Notes: a model not told the origin generated them from the sequence alone. A stretch of DNA of 63,947 bases from an uncultured Muribaculaceae bacterium (GCA_910583775.1 CAJTYD010000004.1:1-63947), one strand, 5' to 3'. Counted from the first letter of the stretch, positions 8,528 to 18,637 are shown. Numbers and translations are program-made.

Positions 8528-9319
8528 TCAGGGCTGTTTGCCGATGTAGGCGAGGATACCGCCGTCGACATAAAGGACGTGTCCGTTCACGAAATCACTT
8601 GCCTTCGAAGCCAGGAATACTGCCGGCCCCATGAGGTCTTCCGGTGTGCCCCAGCGGGCTGCCGGAGTCTTGGCGATGATGAAGGAGTCGAACGGATGAC
8701 GGCTGCCGTCGGCCTGACGCTCGCGGAGAGGAGCTGTCTGCGGAGTTGCGATGTAACCCGGGCCGATGCCGTTACACTGGATGTTGTATTCACCATATTC
8801 GGAGCAGATGTTGCGGGTAAGCATCTTCAGACCGCCCTTGGCTGCGGCGTAAGCGGAAACTGTCTCGCGGCCGAGCTCGCTCATCATGGAGCAGATGTTG
8901 ATGATCTTGCCGGCGCCCTTCTTGATCATAGAGGGGATCACGGCCTTCGAGCAGATGAACGGACCCACGAGGTCGATGTCGATGACCTGACGGAATTCCT
9001 CAGCCTTCATCTCTGTCATCGGGATGCGCTTGATGATACCGGCGTTGTTGACAAGAATGTCGATGGTGCCGACGGTCTTCTCGATATCCTCGACCATAGC
9101 CTTTACCTCCTCTTCCTTGGTTACGTCGCAAAGATATCCCTTTGCGTCGATACCATATTTCTTATAGTTTTCCTCACCCATCCTGAGGCCATCCTCGCTG
9201 TTGGTGTTGTATACTATTTTGGCTCCGGCTGCGGCGAACGCGCGCGCGATTGCCATTCCGATTCCATAGACAGCGCCTGTTACGAGCGCTACCTTTCCTT
9301 CCAATGAAAACATATCCAT
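8528..9319 (-). CDS. kduD: 2-dehydro-3-deoxy-D-gluconate 5-dehydrogenase (SDR)
   Basis: Short-chain dehydrogenase/reductase of 263 residues that reduces 2,5-diketo-3-deoxygluconate to KDG with NAD(P)H. Visible motifs are the cofactor loop TGAVYGIG (14-21), NNAG (91-94), catalytic Ser144 and the Y157xxxK161 pair (YAAAK). The C-terminal DGGILAYIGKQP tail is typical of KduD/gluconate 5-dehydrogenase. Pathway context with kduI, kdgK and eda favours KduD over gluconate 5-dehydrogenase. No signal peptide, so the reaction is cytosolic. Confidence 0.9.
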   Translation of the reverse strand: MDMFSLEGKVALVTGAVYGIGMAIARAFAAAGAKIVYNTNSEDGLRMGEENYKKYGIDAKGYLCDVTKEEEVKAMVEDIEKTVGTIDILVNNAGIIKRIPMTEMKAEEFRQVIDIDLVGPFICSKAVIPSMIKKGAGKIINICSMMSELGRETVSAYAAAKGGLKMLTRNICSEYGEYNIQCNGIGPGYIATPQTAPLRERQADGSRHPFDSFIIAKTPAARWGTPEDLMGPAVFLASKASDFVNGHVLYVDGGILAYIGKQP

Positions 9320-9426
9320 AATAATATATTTTAGATGTTAAACTGTTTCTGATTTAATTTATTTCCATTTGAAACATCTATCGCAGTTTCTGTCGTTTCA
9401 TTCTAATATACGCGTAAAACGGCTCT

Positions 9427-9462
9427 ATTTCTCAAAACCACGATATTTCTCAAAACCACGAT
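9427..9462. repeat. 18-bp tandem duplication
   Basis: Two perfect head-to-tail copies of ATTTCTCAAAACCACGAT (9427-9444 and 9445-9462) lie just downstream of the GH51 stop codon and upstream of kduD. Probably a recent slippage duplication in the operon spacer. Confidence 0.9.
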
Positions 9463-9470
9463 GAAACGGA

Positions 9471-11009
9471 TTATTCAAACGTAAGAGTAACGATCGATTT
9501 CGAAGGCATCTCCACGGTCATGACGCCGTTTTTCACCATCGCACCGGCAAACGGTTTCAGGTTGACCTGCTCAGGCATCGAGAAATCATTATAGGAATTA
9601 GCCTTCGCTCCGGTAAGGATCTCTCCCTTGAGATTCTTTCCGGCAGCTCCGCCGAGACTTACGGTCACTGTCACTCCTTTCTCAAGGTCGGTATTCACCA
9701 GCGAAACGCAATATTTTCCATCTTTTAAGGAAGCCGTGGCGTCAACAACCGGCACCTTGCGGTCGCCTCTCACGTCCATTATCGGCGTGGAGACCTGGAC
9801 AGGAATGAACTTGGCGTCCTGGTGCGGGCGATACATCTTGAACACATAATATGTCGGGGTGAGGACCATCTTGTCGTCTTTTGTAAGCACCATAGCCTGG
9901 AGCACGTTGGCGATCTGGGCGATGTTGGCCATCTTCACGCGGTCGGCGAATGTATGGAAGACATTAAGAGAAAGGGCAGCCACCATGGCGTCGCGAAGCG
10001 TGTTCTGCTGATAGAGATGGCCGCGGATAGTGCCGGGCTCTTCGTCCCACCAGGTTCCCCACTCGTCGACGAGCAGGCCGACGCGCTTGCGGGCGTCATA
10101 TTTATCCATGATGTCGCAGTGGCGGCGGATCACGGGTGCGATCTCGAGGCACTTGCCGAGCGTCCAGTAATAATCCTCGTCAGTGAAATCGAGTGCAGAG
10201 CCCTTCTTGCCGCTCCAGCCGGTAACGGTATAATAATGGAGTGAGATTCCGTTCATGAAACGGCCGGCCTTCTTCATCATCACGTCCGTCCAGTTATAGT
10301 CATAGTCGCTGGCGCCGGAGGCTATCTTATAAAGCTTGTTGCCGTTGAACTCGCGGCAATACGTCTGATAGCGACGATATACATCGGCATAATATTCGGG
10401 CGTGAAGTTGCCGCCGCAACCCCAGCTTTCGTTGCCGACACCGAGATATTTAAGGTGCCAGGGTTTCTCCCTGCCGTTCTGACGGCGCAGTTCAGCCATG
10501 GGGCCGCTCTCGGCCGTGATATATTCAACCCATTTGGCGAGTTCCTCCACTGTTCCGCTACCGACGTTGCCGCTCAGGTAGGGCTCGGCGCCGATCAGCT
10601 CGCAGAGGTTGAAGAACTCGTTTGTTCCGAAAGAATTGTCCTCGACGGTGCCTCCCCAGTTGTTGTTAACCATTCTGGGACGAAGCGCCGGATCTCCGAT
10701 ACCGTCACGCCAGTGATACTCATCGGCGAAACAGCCTCCCGGCCAGCGAAGCACGGGAACCTTAAGCTCCTTGAGTGCGTTGAGCACGTCGGTACGGTAA
10801 CCGTTCTGGTTCGGTATCTTTGAATCGGGTCCGACCCAGAGGCCGCCATAGATGCATGAGCCGAGGTGTTCGGCAAACTGCCCGTAGATCTCCTTGGGGA
10901 TGACCGGGGCATTGGCGTCGGGACGAAGCGCGACGGTAACCACGTTTGAATCGGCCAAGGCGACTGAAGCGACCGCCGCAATTCCTATGCTGAGAATAAA
11001 CTTCTTCAT
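9471..11009 (-). CDS. Alpha-L-arabinofuranosidase, GH51, exported
   Basis: Removes arabinofuranosyl side chains from pectic arabinan or arabinogalactan. A signal peptide (MKKFILSIGIAAVASVALA) starts at 11009. An ATG 9 bases upstream at 11018 overlaps the preceding stop as TAATG and could also serve. The clan GH-A (beta/alpha)8 fold shows the acid/base Glu in YLGVGNESWG and the nucleophile in GLLVDEWGTWW. The C-terminal beta-sandwich is present, and the total of about 512 residues is normal. Probably periplasmic or surface-associated. It is translationally close to the upstream GH105-GH51 gene. Confidence 0.92.
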   Translation of the reverse strand: MKKFILSIGIAAVASVALADSNVVTVALRPDANAPVIPKEIYGQFAEHLGSCIYGGLWVGPDSKIPNQNGYRTDVLNALKELKVPVLRWPGGCFADEYHWRDGIGDPALRPRMVNNNWGGTVEDNSFGTNEFFNLCELIGAEPYLSGNVGSGTVEELAKWVEYITAESGPMAELRRQNGREKPWHLKYLGVGNESWGCGGNFTPEYYADVYRRYQTYCREFNGNKLYKIASGASDYDYNWTDVMMKKAGRFMNGISLHYYTVTGWSGKKGSALDFTDEDYYWTLGKCLEIAPVIRRHCDIMDKYDARKRVGLLVDEWGTWWDEEPGTIRGHLYQQNTLRDAMVAALSLNVFHTFADRVKMANIAQIANVLQAMVLTKDDKMVLTPTYYVFKMYRPHQDAKFIPVQVSTPIMDVRGDRKVPVVDATASLKDGKYCVSLVNTDLEKGVTVTVSLGGAAGKNLKGEILTGAKANSYNDFSMPEQVNLKPFAGAMVKNGVMTVEMPSKSIVTLTFE

Positions 11010-11017
11010 ATTATTCA

Positions 11018-14000
11018 TTATTTAAATCTATAAACCGCGAATGTCTTGGCGGGAACAGTAACCTTCACACTGGCTGTCGGTTCGATATTGACTTCGTTCT
11101 TCACCGGCTTTACCATATCCTGACGGTCGAGCTTGTTCTCGGCATTATGGTCGGCATGGAGCGTTTCGACTGAATAGCTGTTGAACAGTTTCTTCTTCAG
11201 CCCTTTGAAATCGAGATCCACTGTCTGGTTATAGATGCCGGTGTTGGCGATCTTCACGATATATTCTCCGGTTGCCTCATCGAAGGCGGTAGAAGCGAAG
11301 AGACCGTCCTGACCGGGAAGTCCGGCAACCGGTTCCTTGCCCATGCTCGTCGGAACAACCATCGATCCCTTGTTCTTGCCATACATCTGCTGAACGTAGT
11401 AACTTGCCGTCGGCATGCTGCGGAGATTGTCGAACCAGATCAGGTCCGGACGCCACTGCCATCCCTCGACATGAGCGAAAAGAGGAGCGTATGTAGCCAT
11501 TTCCACGACATCGGCGTTTCTCTCAAGGCCCGTCATGAAGGCCGCCTCAAGAAGAGCGGCGTCGAAATGATTGCGCTTGTTGCCGCGGCCGTGGCAGGCA
11601 TATTCACCGGCAAAAACTTTCGGGCCCTTGCGGTCGTAACCGTCATAGCGTTTTCCCTGACTGAGGAACCAGTCTTCAGGACGATAGAAATGCTCGTCTA
11701 CGAGATCGACCTTCAGATTCTTCATCTCAGGCCAGAGGTAATCGAAATCCTTGCCCTCCGAGTTGGGACCTGACGAACCGATGATCTTTATCTCGGGATG
11801 CTGCTTGCGGAGAGCCTTAACGAAGGGAGCGAGACGTTTCACGTAATCCTCGCCCCACTGCTCGTTGCCCACAGCGAGAAACTTCAGATTGAAAGGCTCC
11901 GGATGGCCCATCTCGGCGCGGAGCGCGCCCCATTTGCTCGAAACAGGGCCGTTGGAGAACTCTACGAGATCGAGGGCATCCTGAATATAAGGATCGAGGT
12001 CGGCGACGGCGACATGGGCCGATTCGTCGTTATTCTGATACTGGCATGCGAGACCGACGTTAAGAACCGGAAGAGGTTCGGCGCCGAGAAGCTCGCTGAG
12101 AAGGAAATATTCGTAGAATCCGAGGCCGTAGCTCTGGTAATAGTCGGGGAAGAAACGGTGGGTGAAGGTATACTGCCAGCGGTTTTCGTTGAGAGGACGG
12201 TTTTCGGGAGCGCCCACGGTGTTCTTCCACTGATAGCGGGTGGCGAGATCCGTACCTTCCACGATGCATCCGCCGGGGAAGCGGAACACTCCGGGGTTAA
12301 GGTCCTTGAGTTTCTGAACCAGATCGGCGCGAAGTCCGAACACATTGTTTGCCGGGAAAAGCGAGATATGCTCGAGATCGACGGTTGTCTCAGGCTTGCA
12401 GAGGAAGACGCGGAGCTTGCCCTTCACTACAGTCTGATAAGGTCTGAGGTCGGCGGCATACTGCTTCCAGTCCTTGCCCGACACCTCGATTGTTGCGGAG
12501 GCGAGCACCTGGCTCTCGGCATCGGCAGCCTCGTCGATAAGCTCGACACGCACCTTCGAAGTCTTGCCGTCGGGAACGCGGGCATACATCGTATATTTAT
12601 AAAGAGAATCCTTCTCGACGGAAACGCCGAAATAGCCTTCGTTGGTGAGGGATGTATGTTTGTGGCCGTGGCCGGCGGCCTGCAGCTCCACATATTTAGG
12701 ATTGCGCGCGAAAGGGCCGTCATTCTTGACAACGACCTTACCGGTCGAAGTCCATCCCATCAGGGGATCGGGGAATTCGAAAGAGCGGTTCTTGATCTTC
12801 TCGGCATATAGACCGCCGTCGGCGCCATAGTTGATGTCCTCGAAGAAAAGGCCATACATTGTAGAGGGAATTTTAGCTCCCTTCTTTGCCGTATTGATGG
12901 TGATTACTTTCGGATTAGCCTTATTCTCTCTGTTCTGAATGTATCGGGCAAGCTCGCAGGCGGCAAGCAGATATGCGCCTGTTCCGAAATTGGCTGTAGA
13001 CTTCTGGTTCACAACCTGACCGGGGATTGCCTTCTCGCCGATAGGCTGAACGTAGCCTACGGTTCCGTCCTCCTGGAGGGCGGTGTTCTGCAGGTAATCC
13101 CATGCTTTCGTTACAGTCGGGAGATATTCGGCTTCAGAGAGAAAACCGTTGTTGATACCCCAGAGGAGACCGTAAGTAAAGAAAGCAGTTCCGCTGGTTT
13201 CAGGACCGGGAGCATGCTCGGGGTCGAGCATGGAGCGTGTCCAGTAGCCTTCGGGACGCTGAGCGGCCTTCACGGCCTTTGCCATCGTCAGATAACGGTC
13301 TACATACTCCTGACGGTGGGGAGCGTTTGCAGGGAGATCCTGAATCACCTTAGCCAGTGCCGCAAGAACCCATCCGTCGCCGCGCGCCCAGAAATCCTTC
13401 TTGCCGTTGGCACTCTTATGCTTAGGATAGACATATTTGCCGTCGCGGTAGTAGAGCCCCGTCTCGGGGTCATACATGATGCTGTTGGCGAATGTCCAGT
13501 ATTCGTAAAGTTTGTCAAGATACTGCTGGTTACCCGTGATATTATAGAGCTTCGTCATTACAGGCATGACCATATAAAGTCCGTCGGCCCACCACCAGTA
13601 ATCGTTTTTCGGAGTCGACATCTCGTATTCCATCACCTCCCGGGCGCGGGCGATCTTCTCGGGCGACGGAGAGATATTGTAAAGGTCGGCATAGGTCTGG
13701 AAACAGATCTGATAGTCGCCGAAAAGCACGAAATCATCGCTCTCGCCGTAAGAATATTTCCATCTCGATCTGTCGTTGCCCTTGGCTCCCTTCCATTGAT
13801 TGTGCCTGGCCCATTCGGTGGAATAGTCGAGATATTTCTTGTTCCCGGTCAGCTTATACGCCTCCATATTTCCGGTATGGTAGGCGGCATTGTCCCAAAA
13901 CGATCTTCCATGCTTGGGATGATTGGTCTGCCAGGTAGTGTTGACCTTATCGATAATCTCAATAACATCCGACGCCTTTTGCGGCAAATCGGCGTTGGCG

Positions 14001-14062
14001 GTTGCAAGCCCGCTCAAAACGAGCAAAGCAGCCACTGTCTGTCTAATTCGGGATAATTTCAT
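11018..14062 (-). CDS. Fused GH105 unsaturated uronyl hydrolase - GH51 arabinofuranosidase
   Basis: A 1014-residue exported enzyme with two catalytic modules. After a signal peptide (about 1-24), residues 30-375 form a GH105 six-hairpin domain like YteR, with the candidate catalytic Asp160 in WWWADGLYM. This domain would release 4-deoxy-L-threo-hex-4-enopyranuronate from unsaturated rhamnogalacturonan ends. Residues about 385-1014 form a GH51 arabinofuranosidase with an inserted carbohydrate-binding-like beta region (about 440-570), acid/base E734 (VGNEQWG) and nucleophile E820 (VFAGEYACHG). Both active sites look intact. It heads the pectin operon, and the downstream genes metabolise the product of its first domain. 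Confidence 0.92.
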   Translation of the reverse strand: MKLSRIRQTVAALLVLSGLATANADLPQKASDVIEIIDKVNTTWQTNHPKHGRSFWDNAAYHTGNMEAYKLTGNKKYLDYSTEWARHNQWKGAKGNDRSRWKYSYGESDDFVLFGDYQICFQTYADLYNISPSPEKIARAREVMEYEMSTPKNDYWWWADGLYMVMPVMTKLYNITGNQQYLDKLYEYWTFANSIMYDPETGLYYRDGKYVYPKHKSANGKKDFWARGDGWVLAALAKVIQDLPANAPHRQEYVDRYLTMAKAVKAAQRPEGYWTRSMLDPEHAPGPETSGTAFFTYGLLWGINNGFLSEAEYLPTVTKAWDYLQNTALQEDGTVGYVQPIGEKAIPGQVVNQKSTANFGTGAYLLAACELARYIQNRENKANPKVITINTAKKGAKIPSTMYGLFFEDINYGADGGLYAEKIKNRSFEFPDPLMGWTSTGKVVVKNDGPFARNPKYVELQAAGHGHKHTSLTNEGYFGVSVEKDSLYKYTMYARVPDGKTSKVRVELIDEAADAESQVLASATIEVSGKDWKQYAADLRPYQTVVKGKLRVFLCKPETTVDLEHISLFPANNVFGLRADLVQKLKDLNPGVFRFPGGCIVEGTDLATRYQWKNTVGAPENRPLNENRWQYTFTHRFFPDYYQSYGLGFYEYFLLSELLGAEPLPVLNVGLACQYQNNDESAHVAVADLDPYIQDALDLVEFSNGPVSSKWGALRAEMGHPEPFNLKFLAVGNEQWGEDYVKRLAPFVKALRKQHPEIKIIGSSGPNSEGKDFDYLWPEMKNLKVDLVDEHFYRPEDWFLSQGKRYDGYDRKGPKVFAGEYACHGRGNKRNHFDAALLEAAFMTGLERNADVVEMATYAPLFAHVEGWQWRPDLIWFDNLRSMPTASYYVQQMYGKNKGSMVVPTSMGKEPVAGLPGQDGLFASTAFDEATGEYIVKIANTGIYNQTVDLDFKGLKKKLFNSYSVETLHADHNAENKLDRQDMVKPVKNEVNIEPTASVKVTVPAKTFAVYRFK

Positions 14063-14165
14063 TATATAAGTCAGGTTAGTTATTTCATGTAAAATACGGC
14101 GGGCATGACTTCATTCCGCAACCGCAGTCAAAATAGATTATAAGGAATCTGTTCATTTCCAAATG

Positions 14166-14173
14166 CAAATATA
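14166..14173 (-). promoter_or_regulatory. Candidate promoter of the pectin operon
   Basis: On the minus strand TATATTTG matches TAnnTTTG and lies about 105 bases upstream of the GH105-GH51 start. No clear TTTG is seen at -33, which would suit a promoter needing an activator. No regulator gene adjoins the operon. Confidence 0.4.
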
Positions 14174-14179
14174 ACTAAA

Positions 14180-14214
14180 TTGCGCGGCTCCTGCAAGATG
14201 CAGGAGCCGCGCAA
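14180..14214 (-). terminator. Hairpin downstream of gltX
   Basis: Perfect 16-bp arms (TTGCGCGGCTCCTGCA and its complement) with a three-base loop, between the gltX end and the pectin operon promoter. On the minus strand it is followed by a T-rich stretch, so it likely ends the gltX transcript. Confidence 0.65.
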
Positions 14215-14326
14215 TCCAAATATTTAGGGGTTTAAATTCGTCAATAAGGGTAGCCAAATCGGTTATTCAACCTGATTAAAGCATTTTTCGACGAATTCAA
14301 AACCAAATGCAATTCAGTGGGGTGTC

Positions 14327-15856
14327 TCATTTCTCCGGAACGGGAATCCTTTCGACCGCCTTTCTGATTCGTCCGACGACCTCCTCGCGGGGCATCAGCT
14401 CGGTAATATCGAACATGTGCGGGCCGCGGCAGGCGCCGACAACTGCCAGACGGAAGGCGTTCATCACGTTGCCTAAATGATAGCCTTTCGATTCGATCCA
14501 GTCGAGAACGATCTTCTCGGCATTGGCCGATGTCATGTCGTCGATAGTCTCGAGAACGGCTATAAGCTCCTCCATGATCGCGGGAGTCTCGGCGCTCCAC
14601 CTCTTTCTTACATCCTTTTCGGCGTATGTTTCGGGAGCCACAAAGAAGAAATCGGCCTGGTCCCAGAGATCGGGAATAAGGTTGGCGCGACCCTTGACCA
14701 TGCCCAGAGCCTTTGCCACATATTCCTTTGAGAATCCGGCGATGCCCTTCTCTTCCAGAACAGGCATGAAGAGATCGGCCAGCTCATTATCGTCTTTCTT
14801 CATCAGATACTCATGATTGAACCAGATCCCTTTCTTGAAATCGAACTTCGCGCCGGCTTTCGAGCAATGTTCGAAAGAGAACTTGTCGATAAGCTCCTGC
14901 ATCGACATGACCTCGCTGTCGTCGCCGGGATTCCATCCGAGAAGCGCCAGGAAGTTGACCACGGCCTCAGGCAGATAACCCTGCTCACGGTATCCCGAGG
15001 AGATGTCGCCGCTCTTCGGATCATGCCATTCGAGCGGAAAGACGGGGAAGCCAAGCTTGTCGCCGTCGCGTTTTGAAAGCTTGCCGTTGCCGACCGGCTT
15101 CAGTAGAAGCGGCAGATGCACGAACTCCGGCATTGTGTCGCTCCAGCCGAAGGCCTCGTAGAGAAGCACGTGCAACGGAGCCGACGGGAGCCACTCCTCG
15201 CCGCGGATAACGTGGCTCACCTCCATCAGGTGGTCGTCGACGATATTGGCAAGGTGATATGTAGGCAGATCGTCGGCACTCTTATAGAGAACCTTGTCGT
15301 CAAGGATATTGGAGTTCACCGTAACCTCTCCGCGGATAAGGTCGTTGACCTTCACCTCGCGGTCGGGATCTATCTTGAAGCGCACCACATACTGCGTGCC
15401 TTCATCGATGAGACGCTTCACCTCCTCGGCCGGCATGGTCAGCGAATTACGCATGTTGCCGCGCGTCGAGGCGTCATACTGGAAATTCGGGGTTGCGGCT
15501 CTCGCGGCCTCAAGCTCCTCGGGAGTATCGAAGGCGATGTAGGCCTTGTCGGAGTCAAGAAGCTGCTTCACGTAACGACGGTAGATGTCGCGGCGCTCGC
15601 TCTGCTTGTACGGCCCGTATTCGCCGCCCTCTCTGACGCCCTCGTCGATACCGATGCCGAGCCAGGCGAGCGACTCATTGATATATTCTTCCGCGCCGGG
15701 AACAAACCGACGGCTGTCGGTATCCTCGATGCGCAGGATCATGCTGCCGCCGTGACGACGGGCAAACAGATAATTATACAATGCCGTGCGGATGCCTCCG
15801 ATATGGAGGGGGCCGGTGGGGGAAGGTGCGAACCTTACTCTTACTTTACGTTCCAT
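14327..15856 (-). CDS. gltX: Glutamyl-tRNA synthetase
   Basis: Class I aminoacyl-tRNA synthetase that charges tRNA-Glu. Start 15856 (MERKVRVRFAPSPTG) is preferred over an ATG 24 bases upstream because the Rossmann core begins directly there. The HIGH motif appears as HIGG (18-21) and the KMSKS motif as KLSKR. The 509-residue length and helical anticodon-binding C-terminal half fit GluRS. Whether it also charges tRNA-Gln cannot be told from the sequence. It is flanked upstream by the DUF3256 gene on the same strand. Confidence 0.96.
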   Translation of the reverse strand: MERKVRVRFAPSPTGPLHIGGIRTALYNYLFARRHGGSMILRIEDTDSRRFVPGAEEYINESLAWLGIGIDEGVREGGEYGPYKQSERRDIYRRYVKQLLDSDKAYIAFDTPEELEAARAATPNFQYDASTRGNMRNSLTMPAEEVKRLIDEGTQYVVRFKIDPDREVKVNDLIRGEVTVNSNILDDKVLYKSADDLPTYHLANIVDDHLMEVSHVIRGEEWLPSAPLHVLLYEAFGWSDTMPEFVHLPLLLKPVGNGKLSKRDGDKLGFPVFPLEWHDPKSGDISSGYREQGYLPEAVVNFLALLGWNPGDDSEVMSMQELIDKFSFEHCSKAGAKFDFKKGIWFNHEYLMKKDDNELADLFMPVLEEKGIAGFSKEYVAKALGMVKGRANLIPDLWDQADFFFVAPETYAEKDVRKRWSAETPAIMEELIAVLETIDDMTSANAEKIVLDWIESKGYHLGNVMNAFRLAVVGACRGPHMFDITELMPREEVVGRIRKAVERIPVPEK

Positions 15857-15916
15857 GTATGTTGTTTTAATTTTTTGCAAAGATAATACTTGATAGTCTA
15901 AAATTCCGCCTGATCG

Positions 15917-16576
15917 CTATTTTTTCTGCAAGACAAATTTCCTGCCGTTCCATTTATAAACCAGCCGGCTCTTCATAAATTTCTTTATCGACGCCATATC
16001 CTCGGGGCTCATTATCTGGTCGCAGGTAAGAGTGGCGATCAACGTCAGGCTGTCGGGATCGGAGACATATTTCACTGTCGGAAAAGGTATAAGTTCCTCC
16101 ACACGCTCCCTTGCTTTTTTGTCGGGATAGCTGAAGAAATCGTCCAGCTCGGGGAGTCTGATGAACCTATCGCGCGGCAACTTCTTGTAGTCGCCGTCGA
16201 AAAACTCGATGTCTGTGTCGAAAGCCTCGTCATTGTCTCCGATCGTATATGCCGTCATCACTATCTCCCCTTTTCTATAAGGCAGCATGCTTATCGACAT
16301 AACCGAAACCGGAGTGAGCGAGACCTCGAGATAATCGGGCCTCACTTTCTTCAGGAATGATTCTCCCTGCATTGAATTCACCGCCTTGTAGACGCTGTCG
16401 GCGGCAAAGAAATCGAGCATATCCATGCGTGTGGAGGTGCTCAGGAGATCAAGCGTCTCGAGCGGCAGCTTCACAAAAGCATCCGACGCCGTCACCGTAT
16501 CCGGGAGCACCGGATAGTCGGCAAAACTGTTGAATGCTCCGCAAAAAAGAAGCAATATGGAGAGTATCTTTTTCAT
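15917..16576 (-). CDS. DUF3256 family exported protein
   Basis: A 219-residue protein with an N-terminal signal peptide (about 1-19, ending FNSFA) and no further membrane segment. It is recognisable as the Bacteroidales DUF3256 family from the pattern around LSTSTRMDMLDFF and YLEVSLTPVSVMSISMLP. Function is unknown. It lies between the DEAD-box helicase gene and gltX on the same strand. Confidence 0.75.
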   Translation of the reverse strand: MKKILSILLLFCGAFNSFADYPVLPDTVTASDAFVKLPLETLDLLSTSTRMDMLDFFAADSVYKAVNSMQGESFLKKVRPDYLEVSLTPVSVMSISMLPYRKGEIVMTAYTIGDNDEAFDTDIEFFDGDYKKLPRDRFIRLPELDDFFSYPDKKARERVEELIPFPTVKYVSDPDSLTLIATLTCDQIMSPEDMASIKKFMKSRLVYKWNGRKFVLQKK

Positions 16577-16621
16577 TTATGATATTTTAATTGAATTCGC
16601 TTAAGTAAATTTCTGGGAATC

Positions 16622-18637
16622 CTATTTCTTCATGAATATGTCGTAATTCCCGTTATATTTGGGTTTGGAAACCTTCATCTTCTCCTTTGCTTCCTTTTTC
16701 TTCCCCTTTTTCTCCTTCGATTTTGGCTTGCCCCATTCGGGAATCTCCAAGTCGATTGACTTCGAGGCGGATTTTTTTGTTCCGGCTGTTTTCTCCTTCT
16801 TCGCGCTCTTTTCCTTTTTAGCCGGCCGATCAGCTTTAGAACCTTTCACCTTTCCCCTGCCACGTCGGGTCTCGGCGGAATAGTCGGTATCATCGGCGAC
16901 TTCGGCATGGATGCGGTCGCCGAAGAAGTTCACGTTTTTCAATGCCGAAAGCACACGCTTAACGTCATCCTTCCTGACATCGAAAAGCGTATATCCCGGC
17001 ATAAGGTCAATGCGGCCGATCTCCGGCTTCGGGCCCTGGACATTACGGTTTACCAGCTCCATGAGATTCCCGGGGAAGAAACCTCTCGACTTGCCGACGT
17101 TGACCATAAGGCGTTCGTAACCCTCCTCGGCGTAGCGGCGGTCTTTGTCTTTTTTCTCCCTGCGCCCGGAGCCGTCGGAATCGCCCTTATTTCCTTTCTT
17201 CGACTCGTTGAGGTCTATGTCGGGCATATTCTGATAATATGCGAGCAGACGGTTGAACTCGAGCGAAAGCACTCTCTTCAGCAAATCCTCCTCCGAGAGC
17301 CATTCGAGCTTTTTGCTCACCCCGGGCAGATACTTGCTTATTTCAGCCTCGTTCACCTCAACCCTTTCAAGGCGGTCGGCGAGATTATAAAGCTGCTTCT
17401 CGATGATATGCTCCGGAGTGGGGACCTTCCTGTATTCGAATTCCTTGCCGATTTTCTTTTCGATGAGCCTGAGTTTGTTTTTCTCTCTCGAGTGGATAAT
17501 CGCGATGGAGACACCGGTCTTATTGGCGCGTCCCGTACGCCCGCTTCGGTGGGTATAGACGGCGACGTCGTCAGGCAGGCCGTAGTTGATCACATGGGTG
17601 AGGTCGTCGACGTCAAGACCGCGGGCTGCAACATCGGTGGCGACAAGGAGCTGGGTGACGTGGTCGCGGAATTTCTTCATCGAGAGGTCGCGCTGCGCCT
17701 GCGAGAGGTCACCGTGCAGACAGTCGGCGTTATAGCCGTCGGCAATGAGCTTGTCGGCGATCTCCTGCGTTTCCTTTTTGGTGCGGCAGAAGATGATGCC
17801 GTAGATGTTGGGACTGTTGTCGACAACGCGCTTCAAGGCAAGATATTTGTCATGCGCCTTCACCATATAATAGATATGGCGCACGTTCTTTGCCCCTTCG
17901 TTTTTATTTCCGGCCACAAACTCAACCGCATCCTTCATATACTTGCGGGCGATACTCGCGATTTCCGAAGGCATCGTGGCGGAGAACATCAGCATCTTCC
18001 TGTCTTCGGGAACATGCGAGAGAATCTCGTCGATATCGTCGAGGAAACCCATATTGAGCATCTCGTCGGCCTCGTCGAGGATAACGGTATGGACATCATC
18101 GAGTTTCACCACACCGCGCTTGATCAGGTCGATAAGACGACCCGGAGTGGCTACGATAACCTGAACGCCTTTCTCGAGAGAACGTATCTGGCTCTCTATG
18201 CTTGAGCCGCCATAGACGGGAAGGATCTTTATAGCCTCCACATATTTCGAGAAATCTGCCAGATCGCCGGCGATCTGGAGACACAGTTCACGCGTCGGCG
18301 CGATTATCAGCGCCTGCGGCACTCTCTTGGAAACATCTATTCTCTGCAGGACGGGCAGGCCGAAAGCCGCTGTCTTGCCGGTGCCTGTCTGCGCAAGACC
18401 GATCACATCTCCCTCCTTTTCGAGAAGATGGGGAATCACCATCTTCTGGATCGGCATAGGATGCACGAATCCAAGTTCCTCAATGGCCTTCAGAAAGGCC
18501 GGAGCCACACCGAGATCGGCGAAGGTATCCGTGTTTTCCTCTATCGGCGCCACATTCCCGGCTCCGATATTCTCATTTGTATTCTCATCTTTCATTTCCT
18601 CAGGTGCGGAAACGATATTTTCATTTTCAAGACTCAT
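16622..18637 (-). CDS. DEAD-box RNA helicase with DbpA-like RNA-binding domain
   Basis: ATP-dependent RNA helicase of the CsdA/DeaD type, 671 residues. Core motifs are visible: AQTGTGKTAA (Walker A), PTRELCLQ, DEAD within ILDEADEML, SAT, and HRSGRTGR (motif VI). A DbpA-type RNA-binding domain follows at about 500-580 (RLMVNVGKSRGFFPGNLME). A lysine-rich low-complexity tail closes the protein. Likely roles are ribosome assembly and cold-adapted RNA unwinding. The acidic N-terminal 35 residues precede the Q motif. Confidence 0.92.
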   Translation of the reverse strand: MSLENENIVSAPEEMKDENTNENIGAGNVAPIEENTDTFADLGVAPAFLKAIEELGFVHPMPIQKMVIPHLLEKEGDVIGLAQTGTGKTAAFGLPVLQRIDVSKRVPQALIIAPTRELCLQIAGDLADFSKYVEAIKILPVYGGSSIESQIRSLEKGVQVIVATPGRLIDLIKRGVVKLDDVHTVILDEADEMLNMGFLDDIDEILSHVPEDRKMLMFSATMPSEIASIARKYMKDAVEFVAGNKNEGAKNVRHIYYMVKAHDKYLALKRVVDNSPNIYGIIFCRTKKETQEIADKLIADGYNADCLHGDLSQAQRDLSMKKFRDHVTQLLVATDVAARGLDVDDLTHVINYGLPDDVAVYTHRSGRTGRANKTGVSIAIIHSREKNKLRLIEKKIGKEFEYRKVPTPEHIIEKQLYNLADRLERVEVNEAEISKYLPGVSKKLEWLSEEDLLKRVLSLEFNRLLAYYQNMPDIDLNESKKGNKGDSDGSGRREKKDKDRRYAEEGYERLMVNVGKSRGFFPGNLMELVNRNVQGPKPEIGRIDLMPGYTLFDVRKDDVKRVLSALKNVNFFGDRIHAEVADDTDYSAETRRGRGKVKGSKADRPAKKEKSAKKEKTAGTKKSASKSIDLEIPEWGKPKSKEKKGKKKEAKEKMKVSKPKYNGNYDIFMKK

